DNA of 34,335 bases from Capnocytophaga sp. (GCA_030538675.1 JAUNTM010000018.1:1-34335), one strand, 5' to 3'. Counted from the stretch's first letter, positions 7,539 through 16,559 are shown. Notes: a model not told the origin generated them from the letters alone. Numbers and translations: made by a program.

Positions 7539-7625
7539 TGCGGTGATAGCTTCTTTGTGTAGTGATTTTATCTACTAACAGACTGGTTATCAATTATTTT
7601 TAATTTAATTTTGATGTATAGTATT

Positions 7626-9740
7626 ATGAAAAATATATCTTCTTTATTATTTTTGCTGTTTATATCGTTTGCTTCGTGTAGCTTTACGAATAAAAAATTT
7701 GAAAATCCTGATAAAGATAAGCTTCTTATCGAAATCATCCAATATGTGCTGTCCAACGGGCATTACAGTCCGGTAAATATGGATGATGATTTTTCGAAAT
7801 CGGTGTTTAACAACTATATAAATTATCTCGACAGCCAAAAAAGGTATTTTATGCAGTCGGATATTGAGGAATTTAAAAAATATGAAGTTCTTATCGATGA
7901 CCAACTCAGGGGTAGCGACCTCTCGTTTTTCAACTTGACTTACAAACGCCTGATGGAACGTATGAAAGAGGCTGAGAAAATCACGCAGGAGATTCTCGCA
8001 AAACCTCTTGACATCAATACCAACCTGACTATTGATACCGATACCGAGAAAATGGGCTACGCCAAAAATAAAAACGAATTGCGTGAACGCTGGAATAAAA
8101 TTATTACTTTTTCAACGCTTTCTACACTTATGACTAAAGAAAAAGAGGAGAAAGATAAAAAAGAAAAAGATGCCGCATACAAGGAAAAAAATCTGAGCGA
8201 ACTTACCAAAGATTCGCAGGAAGTTACCGAAAAAACGCTTTCGGAAATGTTTGCCATCTACAAAGACCTGAATCGCCAAGATTGGTTTAATATCTATGTC
8301 AATGCCGTTACCGAAGCTTTTGACCCGCATACCAGCTATATGGCGCCTGATGACAAAGAGCGCTTTGACCGTGATATTTCAGGGAAATTTGAAGGTATCG
8401 GGGCTCAATTACAAAAGAAACCTGACGGCGTTCGCATCACGAGTGTTATTTTGGGCGGTCCCGTTTGGAAAGGAAAATTGCTTGAAGTAGGTGACCAAAT
8501 CCTCAAAGTAGCTCAAGATAACGAAGAGCCTGTGGATATAGTAGGCATGCGACTCGACGATGCTGTAAACCTCATCAAAGGTCCGAAAGGTACGGAAGTA
8601 CGCCTGACAGTGAAGCGTGTGGACGGTACTATCGAAATCGTGCCTATCATTCGCGATGTGGTGGAAATAGAAGAAACCTACGCCAAATCAGCTCTTATAG
8701 AAAATGACGGACAGCGCTACGGAATTATTGATCTGCCGAAATTCTATGTTGATTTTCAGGATTATAAAGAACGTAACGCAGCTTCGGACGTGGCTCTCGA
8801 AATCGAAAAACTGAAAAAACAAAATATCGACGGTCTTATCCTCGACCTGCGTAACAATGGCGGCGGTTCGCTCAAAACAGTCGTGGACATTGGTGGCTTA
8901 TTCATCAAGAAAGGACCTATCGTACAAATAAAGTCGTCGGGGAAAAATAAAGAAATCCTCTCCGACAATGATCCTAAAGTGCAGTGGGACGGACCGCTTG
9001 TCATCCTCGTTAACGAGCTTTCGGCGTCGGCATCCGAAATATTGGCAGCCGCGATGCAGGATTACAAACGTGCCGTCATCATCGGTGGCAAACAAACCTA
9101 TGGAAAAGGCACGGTTCAAAATTTAGTTGACCTCAACCGATTTCTCCGTAACAACTCTTACGGCGATATGGGAGCTATCAAAATCACAACCCAAAAGTTC
9201 TACCGCATCAATGGTGGCTCAACGCAATTGGAGGGCGTGAAAAGTGATGTCATCGTTCCAGACCGCTACACCTATATAGATATAGGCGAACGCGACCTTG
9301 ACAATCCTATGCCGTGGGACAAAATCGAAGCTGCTCCGTTCAGCGAATGGGATACCTCTATATCGTACAACAAAGTGATTGCCAATAGCCAAAAACGTAT
9401 GGCGGAAAATCAAACACTCAAACTTATCGACGAAAATGCAAAATGGATAAAAACACAACAAGACGAATATGTATTTCCTCTTAATTATGATTTATACAAA
9501 AAAAACATAGAAGCTAAAGAGGAACAATCCAAACGTTTTAAATCTATTAGCGACTATAAATCGGCTTTACTGTTCAATTCACTGCCTGCCGACGAAGCTA
9601 AAATACAAGAAAACGAAGATTTGAAACTCCGTCGCGACCGTTGGCACGAAAGTCTCGTGAAAGACGTTTATATTGAGGAAGCTGTGCATGTATTGGAAGA
9701 TATGAATGATAAAGAACTTATCGCTAAAATAAATAATTAA
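7626..9740 (+). CDS. prc: Carboxy-terminal (tail-specific) processing protease
   Basis: A 704-residue S41 family protease acting on periplasmic or envelope proteins by their C-termini. A short N-terminal signal ends in SFASC (Cys18), suggesting a lipoprotein. A DUF3340-like helical N-terminal part follows, then a PDZ domain at about residues 250-340 containing KPDGVRITSVILGGP. The catalytic domain carries SASASEILAAAMQDY with probable nucleophile Ser468 and TYGKGTVQ with general base Lys494, the Ser/Lys dyad of the Prc/CtpA family. The C-terminal region is charged and helical. Upstream in-frame TTG 7611 and ATG 7614 only add residues before the signal, so I chose ATG 7626. The length agrees with E. 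coli Prc. The permease gene follows six bases later. Confidence 0.93.
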   Translation: MKNISSLLFLLFISFASCSFTNKKFENPDKDKLLIEIIQYVLSNGHYSPVNMDDDFSKSVFNNYINYLDSQKRYFMQSDIEEFKKYEVLIDDQLRGSDLSFFNLTYKRLMERMKEAEKITQEILAKPLDINTNLTIDTDTEKMGYAKNKNELRERWNKIITFSTLSTLMTKEKEEKDKKEKDAAYKEKNLSELTKDSQEVTEKTLSEMFAIYKDLNRQDWFNIYVNAVTEAFDPHTSYMAPDDKERFDRDISGKFEGIGAQLQKKPDGVRITSVILGGPVWKGKLLEVGDQILKVAQDNEEPVDIVGMRLDDAVNLIKGPKGTEVRLTVKRVDGTIEIVPIIRDVVEIEETYAKSALIENDGQRYGIIDLPKFYVDFQDYKERNAASDVALEIEKLKKQNIDGLILDLRNNGGGSLKTVVDIGGLFIKKGPIVQIKSSGKNKEILSDNDPKVQWDGPLVILVNELSASASEILAAAMQDYKRAVIIGGKQTYGKGTVQNLVDLNRFLRNNSYGDMGAIKITTQKFYRINGGSTQLEGVKSDVIVPDRYTYIDIGERDLDNPMPWDKIEAAPFSEWDTSISYNKVIANSQKRMAENQTLKLIDENAKWIKTQQDEYVFPLNYDLYKKNIEAKEEQSKRFKSISDYKSALLFNSLPADEAKIQENEDLKLRRDRWHESLVKDVYIEEAVHVLEDMNDKELIAKINN

Positions 9741-9746
9741 TCACGC

Positions 9747-10838
9747 ATGGCTGACAATACAGACCGCTCTGTATTCCATAAATTGCTCCACTATCCATTG
9801 AGTATCATTGGTTTGGGTATCATCGTGTGTTATGGATGTATCGCAGTATTTGCTTACGCACTCGCCCCCGACAACAGCCGCTATGCCAACCAGATGCACC
9901 TGGCTGTCCATTCGCAACCGCCCGGGTATTCGGCGTTGATGCTGACTGTACCTGACGCGAATGCTCCTTCGATAAGCGAACGTTTCCTCAGTGGGGTTCG
10001 TGTGCCTACAACCGAAATCGCGATACAGTCGTACCGCACCGCACCGCAAGGCATCTGGTACATTCCTGCCGCTGGCAACAGCGATGTAGCTGCCGAAGAA
10101 ATTCTCGTCAGTTGGCAGCAATTTCCCGATATTCCGAAAAACGAAATTGTCCAACAATATATCCGAAACAAAACCTTTTGGCTCGGTACAGACAAATATG
10201 GACGGGATATGCTCAGCCGTATGCTTGTCGGGACCCGTGTCTCTTTCGGAATAGGCTTTGTGGCGGTTTGCATTTCGCTCATCGTAGGCATTACGTTAGG
10301 CAGCATTGCCGGTTATTACGGAGGTAAACCCGATGCGGTCATCATGTGGCTCATCAATGTGGTGTGGTCTATCCCTACCCTTTTGTTGGTCATCGCTTTT
10401 ACGCTGGCACTTGGCAAAGGCTATTGGCAAGTATTTGTCGCCGTGGGACTTACCATGTGGGTTGAAGTAGCCCGTATTGTACGCGGACAAATTATTTCTG
10501 CTAAAAAAAATCAGTACGTCGAAGCGGCTTACGCGCTCGGATATTCCGATTTCCGAATCATCAGCAAACATCTTTTTCCGAATATTTTTGCCCCGCTTAT
10601 CGTTATTTCAGCGGCTAATTTTGCTTCTGCCATTTTGATTGAAAGCGGGCTCAGCTTCCTCGGCATCGGTTCGCAACCGCCCAATCCCAGCTGGGGAAGT
10701 ATGATAAAAGACCACTATAATTACCTGCTCATGGGCAAGCCTTATCTGGCACTCATCCCCGGCATTGCTATCATGAGTTTGGTCATGGCGTTTATGCTGT
10801 TGAGCAACAAACTCCGCGATGTGTTGGATACAAAATAA
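9747..10838 (+). CDS. DppC/OppC-like ABC transporter permease
   Basis: A 363-residue inner-membrane permease of the dipeptide/oligopeptide (BPD_transp_1) family. TM1 is at about residues 17-39. A long, probably periplasmic, stretch follows to about 150, containing the conserved LGTDKYGRDMLSRMLVGTR segment at its end. Five further TM segments make up the permease domain, with the EAA loop EAAYALGYSDFRII near 258-271 and SFLGIGSQPPNPSWG near 305-319. The interdomain stretch is longer than in typical DppC. No second permease, ATPase or binding protein lies beside it, so partners must be encoded elsewhere. It starts six bases after prc and was probably co-transcribed with it. Substrate is unknown. 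Confidence 0.85.
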   Translation: MADNTDRSVFHKLLHYPLSIIGLGIIVCYGCIAVFAYALAPDNSRYANQMHLAVHSQPPGYSALMLTVPDANAPSISERFLSGVRVPTTEIAIQSYRTAPQGIWYIPAAGNSDVAAEEILVSWQQFPDIPKNEIVQQYIRNKTFWLGTDKYGRDMLSRMLVGTRVSFGIGFVAVCISLIVGITLGSIAGYYGGKPDAVIMWLINVVWSIPTLLLVIAFTLALGKGYWQVFVAVGLTMWVEVARIVRGQIISAKKNQYVEAAYALGYSDFRIISKHLFPNIFAPLIVISAANFASAILIESGLSFLGIGSQPPNPSWGSMIKDHYNYLLMGKPYLALIPGIAIMSLVMAFMLLSNKLRDVLDTK

Positions 10839-10911
10839 TTCTCTGTTTTTATCGGTTTTTGCAATACCTGCGTAACCATTTGATTATCAATAATATTTTT
10901 CGTTGTTTAAG

Positions 10912-11070
10912 TAACGTGAGATTGATGTAAGAAAATATTGTAAATCAACGCTTTAATTCCCTCAGCCCCTAACACTTCCTCGCTTTCGCTCACATAAGGG
11001 AGAGGGGCTGGGGGCTCCCGCGAAAATAAGGTACTAATAATCAACAACTTGTTACATCAATCTCACGTTA
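10912..11070. repeat. TIR element, interrupted copy, carrying a C/G-rich hairpin
   Basis: Perfect 19-bp terminal inverted repeats, TAACGTGAGATTGATGTAA (10912-10930) and its complement (11052-11070), bound a 159-bp unit. A related 58-bp unit occurs at 20916-20973. The extra ~100 bp inside this copy includes CAGCCCCT (10963-10970) pairing with AGGGGCTG (11003-11010) around CCTCGCTTTCGCTCAC, which also occurs inverted next to nosZ at 4226-4270. It has no coding capacity. It occupies most of the 313-bp gap between the permease and the phosphodiesterase; the rest of that gap shows nothing but a -7 box. Confidence 0.75.
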
Positions 11071-11120
11071 ATTTAATAATAAAATAACATTCGTAGTTTC
11101 AGAGCGCATTCTTATTTTGA

Positions 11121-11128
11121 TATTTTTG
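11121..11128 (+). promoter_or_regulatory. Candidate -7 element for the phosphodiesterase gene
   Basis: TATTTTTG fits TAnnTTTG and lies 23 bp before the ATG at 11152, giving a short leader of about 17 nt. No convincing -33 element is seen. Confidence 0.45.
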
Positions 11129-11151
11129 TCCTGACAATAAAATCCTTCCGA

Positions 11152-11907
11152 ATGAAAAATATTTATACTTTAATAACTTTGCTTTCAGTTACATTTATAC
11201 ATGGACAAACTACACAAATCATCGCACATCGGGGGAATTGGACGCAACCAGCCACTTCCGAGAACTCACTCGAATCGCTTCGTAATGCATTGGAATTGAA
11301 TATCTACGGAAGTGAATTTGATGTGCAACTGACCGCCGATGACGTATTGGTCATTCACCACGATGCCAAAATAAATGGAAAACGAATTTCCAAATACACC
11401 TACGGCCAGCTCAAAAACGAAACGCTGCCCAACGGTGAAAAACTTCCCCTTCTTGATGATTTTATCCGCTTAGGAAAACAATATCCACAACACAAACTCA
11501 TCATCGAACTCAAACCGCAGCAGTCCGATGCAAAAGAAACCGTCATGGTGCAAAAAGCCCTCGCCATAGTTCACGCTCATGATATGATGCCGCAATCGGA
11601 ATTCATATCTTTCAGTTTACATATATGCAAGGAAATCAAGCGGTTATCCGCTACATCACAGGTACAATACCTCAATGGCGACCTTTCCCCGGAGCAAGTC
11701 AAGCATATTGGGCTTGACGGTATTGACTATCATTACAGTCTGTACCGGAAAAATAAAAACTGGATACCTCAAGCCAAAAAACTCGGGTTGGTAACCAACG
11801 CTTGGACTGTCAATAACGAAAAAGATTTGAAATGGTTACAGAAAATGGGGCTTGATTTTGTTACCACCAATTTCCCAAAATCGTTCAAAGAAGCCAATCT
11901 CCAATAA
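11152..11907 (+). CDS. Secreted glycerophosphodiester phosphodiesterase
   Basis: A 251-residue GDPD family enzyme with a signal peptide (about residues 1-18, ending FIHGQ), so it is secreted or periplasmic. The TIM-barrel active-site motifs are in order: AHRGNW (His26, Arg27), ENSLES (38-43), SEFDVQLTADD with Glu55 and Asp57, and VIHHD with His70. LIIELKP follows near 115-121. The family hydrolyses glycerophosphodiesters from phospholipid turnover to glycerol-3-phosphate and an alcohol. The length is typical of small bacterial GDPDs. It appears monocistronic: its own -7 box is upstream and a converging tRNA gene lies downstream. Substrate preference cannot be read from the sequence. Confidence 0.92.
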   Translation: MKNIYTLITLLSVTFIHGQTTQIIAHRGNWTQPATSENSLESLRNALELNIYGSEFDVQLTADDVLVIHHDAKINGKRISKYTYGQLKNETLPNGEKLPLLDDFIRLGKQYPQHKLIIELKPQQSDAKETVMVQKALAIVHAHDMMPQSEFISFSLHICKEIKRLSATSQVQYLNGDLSPEQVKHIGLDGIDYHYSLYRKNKNWIPQAKKLGLVTNAWTVNNEKDLKWLQKMGLDFVTTNFPKSFKEANLQ

Positions 11908-11943
11908 GGAAATACGGTAAAATCTGAAATGGGACGCTACTAA

Positions 11944-11970
11944 GCATAAAAAAACCGCCCCGTAAGGCGG
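11944..11970 (-). terminator. Rho-independent terminator of the tRNA-Pro gene
   Basis: On the minus strand CCGCC and GGCGG form a stem around TTACGG, followed by seven T residues. It starts about ten bases after the tRNA 3' end. Confidence 0.75.
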
Positions 11971-11980
11971 AAAAAAAAAG

Positions 11981-12053
11981 TCGGGATGACTGGACTCGAA
12001 CCAGCGACCTCACGCACCCCATACGTGAACGCTACCAACTGCGCTACATCCCG
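11981..12053 (-). tRNA. tRNA-Pro (anticodon GGG)
   Basis: A complete cloverleaf of 73 nt. The acceptor stem is CGGGATG/CATCCCG with discriminator A. The D arm is GCGC-AGTTGGTA-GCGT. The anticodon arm is CACGT-ATGGGGT-GCGTG with GGG at positions 34-36. The variable loop is AGGTC, and the T arm is GCTGG-TTCGAGT-CCAGT. The 3' CCA is not encoded. A CGGG acceptor start and GGG anticodon indicate proline. A promoter-like TATATTTG and a terminator flank it, so it is a single-gene unit. Confidence 0.95.
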
Positions 12054-12066
12054 TTTTTTCGGACTG

Positions 12067-12074
12067 CAAATATA
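12067..12074 (-). promoter_or_regulatory. Candidate -7 element for tRNA-Pro
   Basis: On the minus strand TATATTTG matches TAnnTTTG and ends 13 bp before the tRNA 5' end. TTTG (12091-12094 on the plus strand as CAAA) lies 16 bp upstream as a possible -33 element. Confidence 0.5.
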
Positions 12075-12251
12075 CATATTTTTTTATTTGCAAAAACTTT
12101 TTTATTTTCTTTTCAGCAAATATTTTCATTCGTAGTGCGTAACTAATTGTTTTTCTGAATAAAAAAACGGCTCTACAACTATTTGATAGTAAAAAGAAAT
12201 ACTTTCTTTATTTTTTTGGTAAAAAAACAGCTGTCATTCCTTACATATTAG

Positions 12252-12259
12252 TATATTTG
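12252..12259 (+). promoter_or_regulatory. Candidate -7 element of the trp operon
   Basis: TATATTTG matches TAnnTTTG, 52 bp before the trpG ATG. No TTTG is found at the expected spacing. The ~45-nt leader has no Trp-rich leader peptide and no obvious attenuator. The 258-bp stretch between the tRNA and trpG shows no gene. Confidence 0.45.
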
Positions 12260-12311
12260 CTTGTTCAAAAAATAAATTCCCTATAAAGAAAATTAAAATA
12301 CGATTTGCAGA

Positions 12312-12872
12312 ATGAAAGTTTTAGTCATAGATAATTACGATAGTTTTGTGTTCAATTTGGTGCATTATCTCGAAGAATTAGGGTGTGATGTTATTGTAAA
12401 ACGCAACGATCGCCTTTCGCTAGATGAGGTTGAGCCTTTTGATAAAATATTACTCTCACCCGGCCCCGGCATTCCTGATGAAGCAGGATTGCTCAAAGAT
12501 ATCATCCGGCAATACGCCGCAACCAAAAGCATTTTTGGCGTTTGCTTAGGGCAACAAGCCATCGGAGAAGTATTTGGAGGTACGCTGACCAATTTGGATA
12601 ACGTATATCACGGAGTGGCAACCCCTGTAGAAATTACCCAAGATGATGTTTTATTCAAAAATATGCCCCGCCAAATCGAAGTCGGGCGTTACCATTCGTG
12701 GGTGGTGCAACATCCGTTGCCCGAAGCGTTGGAAGTAACTTCGGTAGACACCAACGGACAAATCATGTCGCTACGCCACAAGCAGTACGATGTACGTGGT
12801 GTACAGTATCATCCAGAATCGGTGTTAACCCCGTTGGGAAAAACCATTCTGAAAAATTGGATTGAGAATTAA
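12312..12872 (+). CDS. trpG: Anthranilate synthase glutamine amidotransferase subunit
   Basis: A 186-residue class I glutamine amidotransferase. It releases ammonia from glutamine for the TrpE subunit in the first step of tryptophan synthesis. The catalytic triad is present: Cys78 in GVCLGQQAIG, His167 and Glu169 in YHPES. The oxyanion segment LLSPGPGIPDEAG is at about 47-59. It is the first gene of a trpGDCFB run. trpE, its required partner, is not next to it. TrpG-type subunits may also serve para-aminobenzoate synthase, so a dual TrpG/PabA role is possible; the operon position favours TrpG. The 28-bp gap to trpD suggests coupling. Confidence 0.93.
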   Translation: MKVLVIDNYDSFVFNLVHYLEELGCDVIVKRNDRLSLDEVEPFDKILLSPGPGIPDEAGLLKDIIRQYAATKSIFGVCLGQQAIGEVFGGTLTNLDNVYHGVATPVEITQDDVLFKNMPRQIEVGRYHSWVVQHPLPEALEVTSVDTNGQIMSLRHKQYDVRGVQYHPESVLTPLGKTILKNWIEN

Positions 12873-12900
12873 TGTATTGAAAAACAGCTATTTATACCTA

Positions 12901-13896
12901 ATGAGAAATATTCTTAACCGACTCATACACCACGAAACCATAAGCAAAGAAGAAGCCCGGCAAACGCTCATATCTATTTCGGAAGGAGCGTATAATCCTT
13001 CGCAAATAGCTGCTTTTATGACTGTATACATGATGCGTAATATTACGGTCGAAGAGTTGGAAGGTTTCCGCGATGCGTTACTTGATTTATGTATCCGAGT
13101 ACCGCTCGACGGATATGAAACTATCGACCTTTGCGGCACGGGTGGCGATGGCAAAGATACTTTTAACATTTCTACATTAGCTTCATTTGTTACCGCTGGA
13201 GCAGGCGTATTGGTTGCCAAGCACGGCAATTATGGCGTCTCATCATCGTGTGGGTCGAGCAATGTGATGGAGCATCTTGGCATCCGATTTACCAATGATG
13301 CGGACAAACTTCAAAAATATCTTGCCCAGGCAGGCATTTGCTTCCTGCACGCACAACTATTTCACCCTGCGATGAAGCAAGTAGCCCCTATCCGCAAAGA
13401 ATTGGGAGTGAAAACGTTTTTCAATATGCTGGGACCGATGGTCAATCCTGCGTTTCCAAAAAATCAGCTTGTAGGCGTGTACAACCTCGAAATAGCCCGA
13501 TTGTACGCCTATTTATATCAAAATACTTCCAAAAATTACACGATTCTCAATGCTTTGGACGGATATGACGAAATATCGCTCACTGGAGGAACGAAAGTCA
13601 TCCGCAATGACAGCGAACAAACTCTCTATCCTCATGATTGGGGATTGGCGGTTTTGACAGAAGAAGCCATCGCAGGCGGACATACCATTGAGCATGCAGC
13701 ACGTATTTTTACCGACGTCCTTGAAGGCAATGGCACAGAAGCCCAAAAGCAGGTAGTGTGTGCCAATGCAGGAATGGCAATCGCTACGGCACAAAATCTG
13801 TCGCATACCGAAGGCTATCAAAAAGCAATGGAAAGCCTGCAATCGGGGAAAGCTTTACAATCGTTTAAAAAATTGCTCGCATTGACAAATGCGTGA
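12901..13896 (+). CDS. trpD: Anthranilate phosphoribosyltransferase
   Basis: A 331-residue enzyme that joins anthranilate and PRPP. CGTGGDGKDTFNIST (residues 78-92) is the PRPP-binding glycine loop. KHGNYGVSSSCGS (107-119) and the NMLGPMVNP region are the anthranilate-side signatures. A helical N-terminal domain precedes them. An in-frame TTG at 12862 would add 13 residues overlapping trpG; I chose the ATG at 12901, which gives MRNILNRLI and the usual family length. trpC follows 15 bases after the stop. No missing residues are seen. Confidence 0.95.
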   Translation: MRNILNRLIHHETISKEEARQTLISISEGAYNPSQIAAFMTVYMMRNITVEELEGFRDALLDLCIRVPLDGYETIDLCGTGGDGKDTFNISTLASFVTAGAGVLVAKHGNYGVSSSCGSSNVMEHLGIRFTNDADKLQKYLAQAGICFLHAQLFHPAMKQVAPIRKELGVKTFFNMLGPMVNPAFPKNQLVGVYNLEIARLYAYLYQNTSKNYTILNALDGYDEISLTGGTKVIRNDSEQTLYPHDWGLAVLTEEAIAGGHTIEHAARIFTDVLEGNGTEAQKQVVCANAGMAIATAQNLSHTEGYQKAMESLQSGKALQSFKKLLALTNA

Positions 13897-13911
13897 TATT
13901 ACACATTGATT

Positions 13912-14706
13912 ATGACTATATTAGATAGAATTGTCGCTGACAAATACAAAGAAATCGACCTCAAAAAAAAGCTTATTCCTATCGCTCAATTAGAACAAAG
14001 CGTCCTTTATGGACGGACTGCTTTTTCGCTTGCCGACAATCTTAAAAAAAGTAAAAACGGTATCATTGCCGAACACAAACGCAGGTCGCCATCCAAAGCG
14101 GTTATCAACCAACAGCACAACTGCTTTGATGTGGTAAAAGCCTATGAAACAGCAGGCGTATCTGGGATTTCGGTACTGACTGACGGCAAATATTTCGGCG
14201 GTTCGCTGGATGATTTGTTAGTCGCAAGAGCCTCATGCCAATTGCCCTTGTTGCGGAAAGATTTTGTCGTAGACGAATACCAAATCCACGAAGCGAAAGC
14301 TTACGGAGCCGATGTGATATTGCTCATCGCAGCCGTATTGAAAAAAGAAGAAATCAAAGCCTTTGCTATTACCGCAAAAGCACTCGGGCTGGAAACATTA
14401 CTCGAAGTACACGATGCCGACGAGTTGCATCATTCGATAACCCCTGAAGTAACAATGCTGGGGGTAAATAATAGAAATCTGAAAACTTTTGAGGTAACGA
14501 TTGATACCAGTAAAACGCTGTCCGTAGAAATTCCCGATGAATTTGTAAAAGTTTCCGAAAGTGGTATCAGTGAGGTGCATGATATATGGGAATTAAAAAA
14601 ATATGGGTATCAAGGTTTTTTGATTGGTGAAAATTTTATGAAAAATGATGCTATCATCCCTACCACACGCAAATTTATTGAAGAAATTGAAAAAAAATCG
14701 TTTTAA
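13912..14706 (+). CDS. trpC: Indole-3-glycerol phosphate synthase
   Basis: A 264-residue TIM-barrel enzyme that closes the indole ring from CdRP. Visible motifs are IIAEHKRRSPSK with Glu54, Lys56 and the RSPSK phosphate loop (58-62), ISVLTDGKYFGGS, LLRKDFVVDEYQI with the catalytic lysine, LLEVHD, LGVNNRNL and SESGI. It is monofunctional: the TrpF domain is a separate gene downstream, overlapping its last 20 bases or more. The first ATG is at 13906, but the ATG at 13912 gives the usual MTILDRIV start. Normal length. Confidence 0.95.
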   Translation: MTILDRIVADKYKEIDLKKKLIPIAQLEQSVLYGRTAFSLADNLKKSKNGIIAEHKRRSPSKAVINQQHNCFDVVKAYETAGVSGISVLTDGKYFGGSLDDLLVARASCQLPLLRKDFVVDEYQIHEAKAYGADVILLIAAVLKKEEIKAFAITAKALGLETLLEVHDADELHHSITPEVTMLGVNNRNLKTFEVTIDTSKTLSVEIPDEFVKVSESGISEVHDIWELKKYGYQGFLIGENFMKNDAIIPTTRKFIEEIEKKSF

Positions 14707-15316
14707 AATAAAAATATGCGGGATGAAATCCGCAGGCAATATCCGGGCGGTAGCCGGGTTGCAACCCGATTACATGGGATTTATTTTCTATGAAAAATCT
14801 GCACGCTATCTTACCGATACCATTCCTGACATTCCTTCCGAAATACGGAAAGTTGGCGTTTTTGTCAATGCCACATCACTGGAAATCAACAAGAAAATAA
14901 GTGATTATCCACTAAGTGCAATCCAATTACACGGCAACGAAACACCCGAATTTTGCCAAGAATTGAAACAAAACCATCCGTCAATCGAAATCATAAAAGC
15001 GTTTTCGGTAGGCAAGTCATTTGATTTTTCCATTTTGGCGCAATACGGCACTATCGTAGATTATTTTTTGTTTGATACTAAAGGAGCTAATCCCGGAGGC
15101 AACGGATTTACCTTTGATTGGCAATTGCTTCAAGAGTATCCATATTCAATTCCTTTTTTCCTAAGTGGAGGCATCGGGGTAGAACATGCGGACGCGATAC
15201 GCCAACTATCCGAGTCGGGATTGCCCCTTTATGCAATTGACATCAACAGCCGTTTTGAAACGCAACCCGGCATAAAAAACATACCTTTATTGAATGAATT
15301 TATTTCCAAACTATGA
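14687..15316 (+). CDS. trpF: Phosphoribosylanthranilate isomerase
   Basis: A TIM-barrel isomerase converting PRA to Cd[11 protein letters not shown] carries the catalytic cysteine of the family. [32 protein letters not shown], the [13 protein letters not shown] region with the catalytic aspartate, and FLSGGIG follow in order. There is no ATG at the expected start just before KIKICG. The TTG at 14687 gives 209 residues (family about 205) with a 20-base overlap with trpC. ATG codons at 14645 or 14648 would give longer proteins overlapping trpC by about 60 bases. I favour TTG with translational coupling. The stop overlaps the trpB start (ATGA). Confidence 0.9.
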   Translation: MKKNRFKIKICGMKSAGNIRAVAGLQPDYMGFIFYEKSARYLTDTIPDIPSEIRKVGVFVNATSLEINKKISDYPLSAIQLHGNETPEFCQELKQNHPSIEIIKAFSVGKSFDFSILAQYGTIVDYFLFDTKGANPGGNGFTFDWQLLQEYPYSIPFFLSGGIGVEHADAIRQLSESGLPLYAIDINSRFETQPGIKNIPLLNEFISKL

Positions 15317-16536
15317 AAATTAAAAATACGCCCATAGGTGGCACCCCCAACAACAGTCCGTATCAAGTTAACGAACGAGGTTTTTACGGAGATTTCGGAG
15401 GTTCGTATATTCCCGAAATGCTGTATCCGAACGTAGAAGAATTGCGTCAGAAATACCTCGGCATCATGAGTTCGGCGGAGTTTAAAACCGCCTTTAATCA
15501 ATTGCTGAAAGATTATGTAGGACGGCCTTCGCCGTTGTATTTTGCCAAACGCTTGTCCGAACATTACAATACCCGCATCTATCTCAAGCGAGAAGACCTG
15601 AACCATACGGGAGCTCACAAAATCAACAATACGATAGGTCAGATATTGGTAGCCAAGCAGTTGGGCAAAAAACGCATCATTGCCGAAACAGGAGCGGGAC
15701 AGCATGGCGTGGCTACGGCTACCGTTTGTGCCTTGATGGGAATGCAGTGCGTGGTGTATATGGGCGAAGTCGACATCGAGCGGCAAGCCCCCAACGTGGC
15801 TCGCATGAAAATGCTTGGTGCAGAAGTTCGTCCGGCATTGTCGGGCTCAAAAACGCTCAAAGATGCTACGAATGAAGCCATTCGCGATTGGATTAACAAC
15901 CCGACCGATACGCATTACATCATCGGGTCGGTGGTAGGCCCCCACCCCTATCCTGATATGGTAGCTCGGTTTCAAAGTATTATTTCCGATGAGATAAAAG
16001 ACCAATTGGCAGAACACGAAGGTGTAGAAAATCCTGATTATGTAATCGCTTGTGTGGGCGGCGGAAGCAATGCTGCAGGGGCTTTTTATCATTTTTTAGA
16101 TGAACCGGAGGTGAACCTGATTGCTGTGGAAGCGGCAGGCAAAGGGATTGATACCGGAGAGAGTGCCGCTACTTCGGTGCTTGGCAAAGACGGTATTATC
16201 CACGGTAGCCGCACCTTATTGATGCAAACCGATGACGGACAAATCACGGAGCCGTATTCGATTTCTGCAGGATTGGACTATCCGGGAGTGGGGCCGTTGC
16301 ACGCACATTTGCACAGGAGCAAACGGGCTGAGTTTTTGTCTGTTACCGATGACCAAGCCATGAAAGCAGGATTGCAACTCTGTCAGCTTGAAGGTATTAT
16401 CCCGGCTATCGAAAGTGCTCATGCGTTGGCGGCATTGGAGTTGAAAACATTTTTTCCTGAAGATATTGTGGTTGTCAATCTTTCGGGAAGAGGCGACAAA
16501 GATTTGAATACATATATTGAGTATTTCAAGTTTTGA
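15313..16536 (+). CDS. trpB: Tryptophan synthase beta chain
   Basis: A 407-residue PLP enzyme condensing indole and serine. The PLP lysine is Lys103 in [11 protein letters not shown]. The phosphate-binding loop is [10 protein letters not shown] near 242-251, and HAHLHRSKR and SGRGDKD lie near the C-terminus. The first ~20 residues form a longer N-terminus than in E. coli. This is the TrpB1 type, which normally works with TrpA, yet no trpA follows: a terminator comes 23 bases after the stop, then repeats. The start overlaps the trpF stop by four bases. No damage is seen. Confidence 0.96.
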   Translation: MKIKNTPIGGTPNNSPYQVNERGFYGDFGGSYIPEMLYPNVEELRQKYLGIMSSAEFKTAFNQLLKDYVGRPSPLYFAKRLSEHYNTRIYLKREDLNHTGAHKINNTIGQILVAKQLGKKRIIAETGAGQHGVATATVCALMGMQCVVYMGEVDIERQAPNVARMKMLGAEVRPALSGSKTLKDATNEAIRDWINNPTDTHYIIGSVVGPHPYPDMVARFQSIISDEIKDQLAEHEGVENPDYVIACVGGGSNAAGAFYHFLDEPEVNLIAVEAAGKGIDTGESAATSVLGKDGIIHGSRTLLMQTDDGQITEPYSISAGLDYPGVGPLHAHLHRSKRAEFLSVTDDQAMKAGLQLCQLEGIIPAIESAHALAALELKTFFPEDIVVVNLSGRGDKDLNTYIEYFKF

Positions 16537-16559
16537 TACCTCAGTGTTTATATAAAATG

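Noticed and set aside
11981..12053. tRNA-Pro as an integration (att) site of a genomic island
   Set aside because: No integrase gene and no repeated tRNA 3' end is seen in the window.
12060..12311. Trp attenuator or leader peptide before trpG
   Set aside because: No short ORF with tandem Trp codons and no terminator/antiterminator pair could be found in the leader.
12312..12872. trpG read as pabA only
   Set aside because: It is the first gene of a compact trp operon; a double role is possible but PabA alone is less likely.
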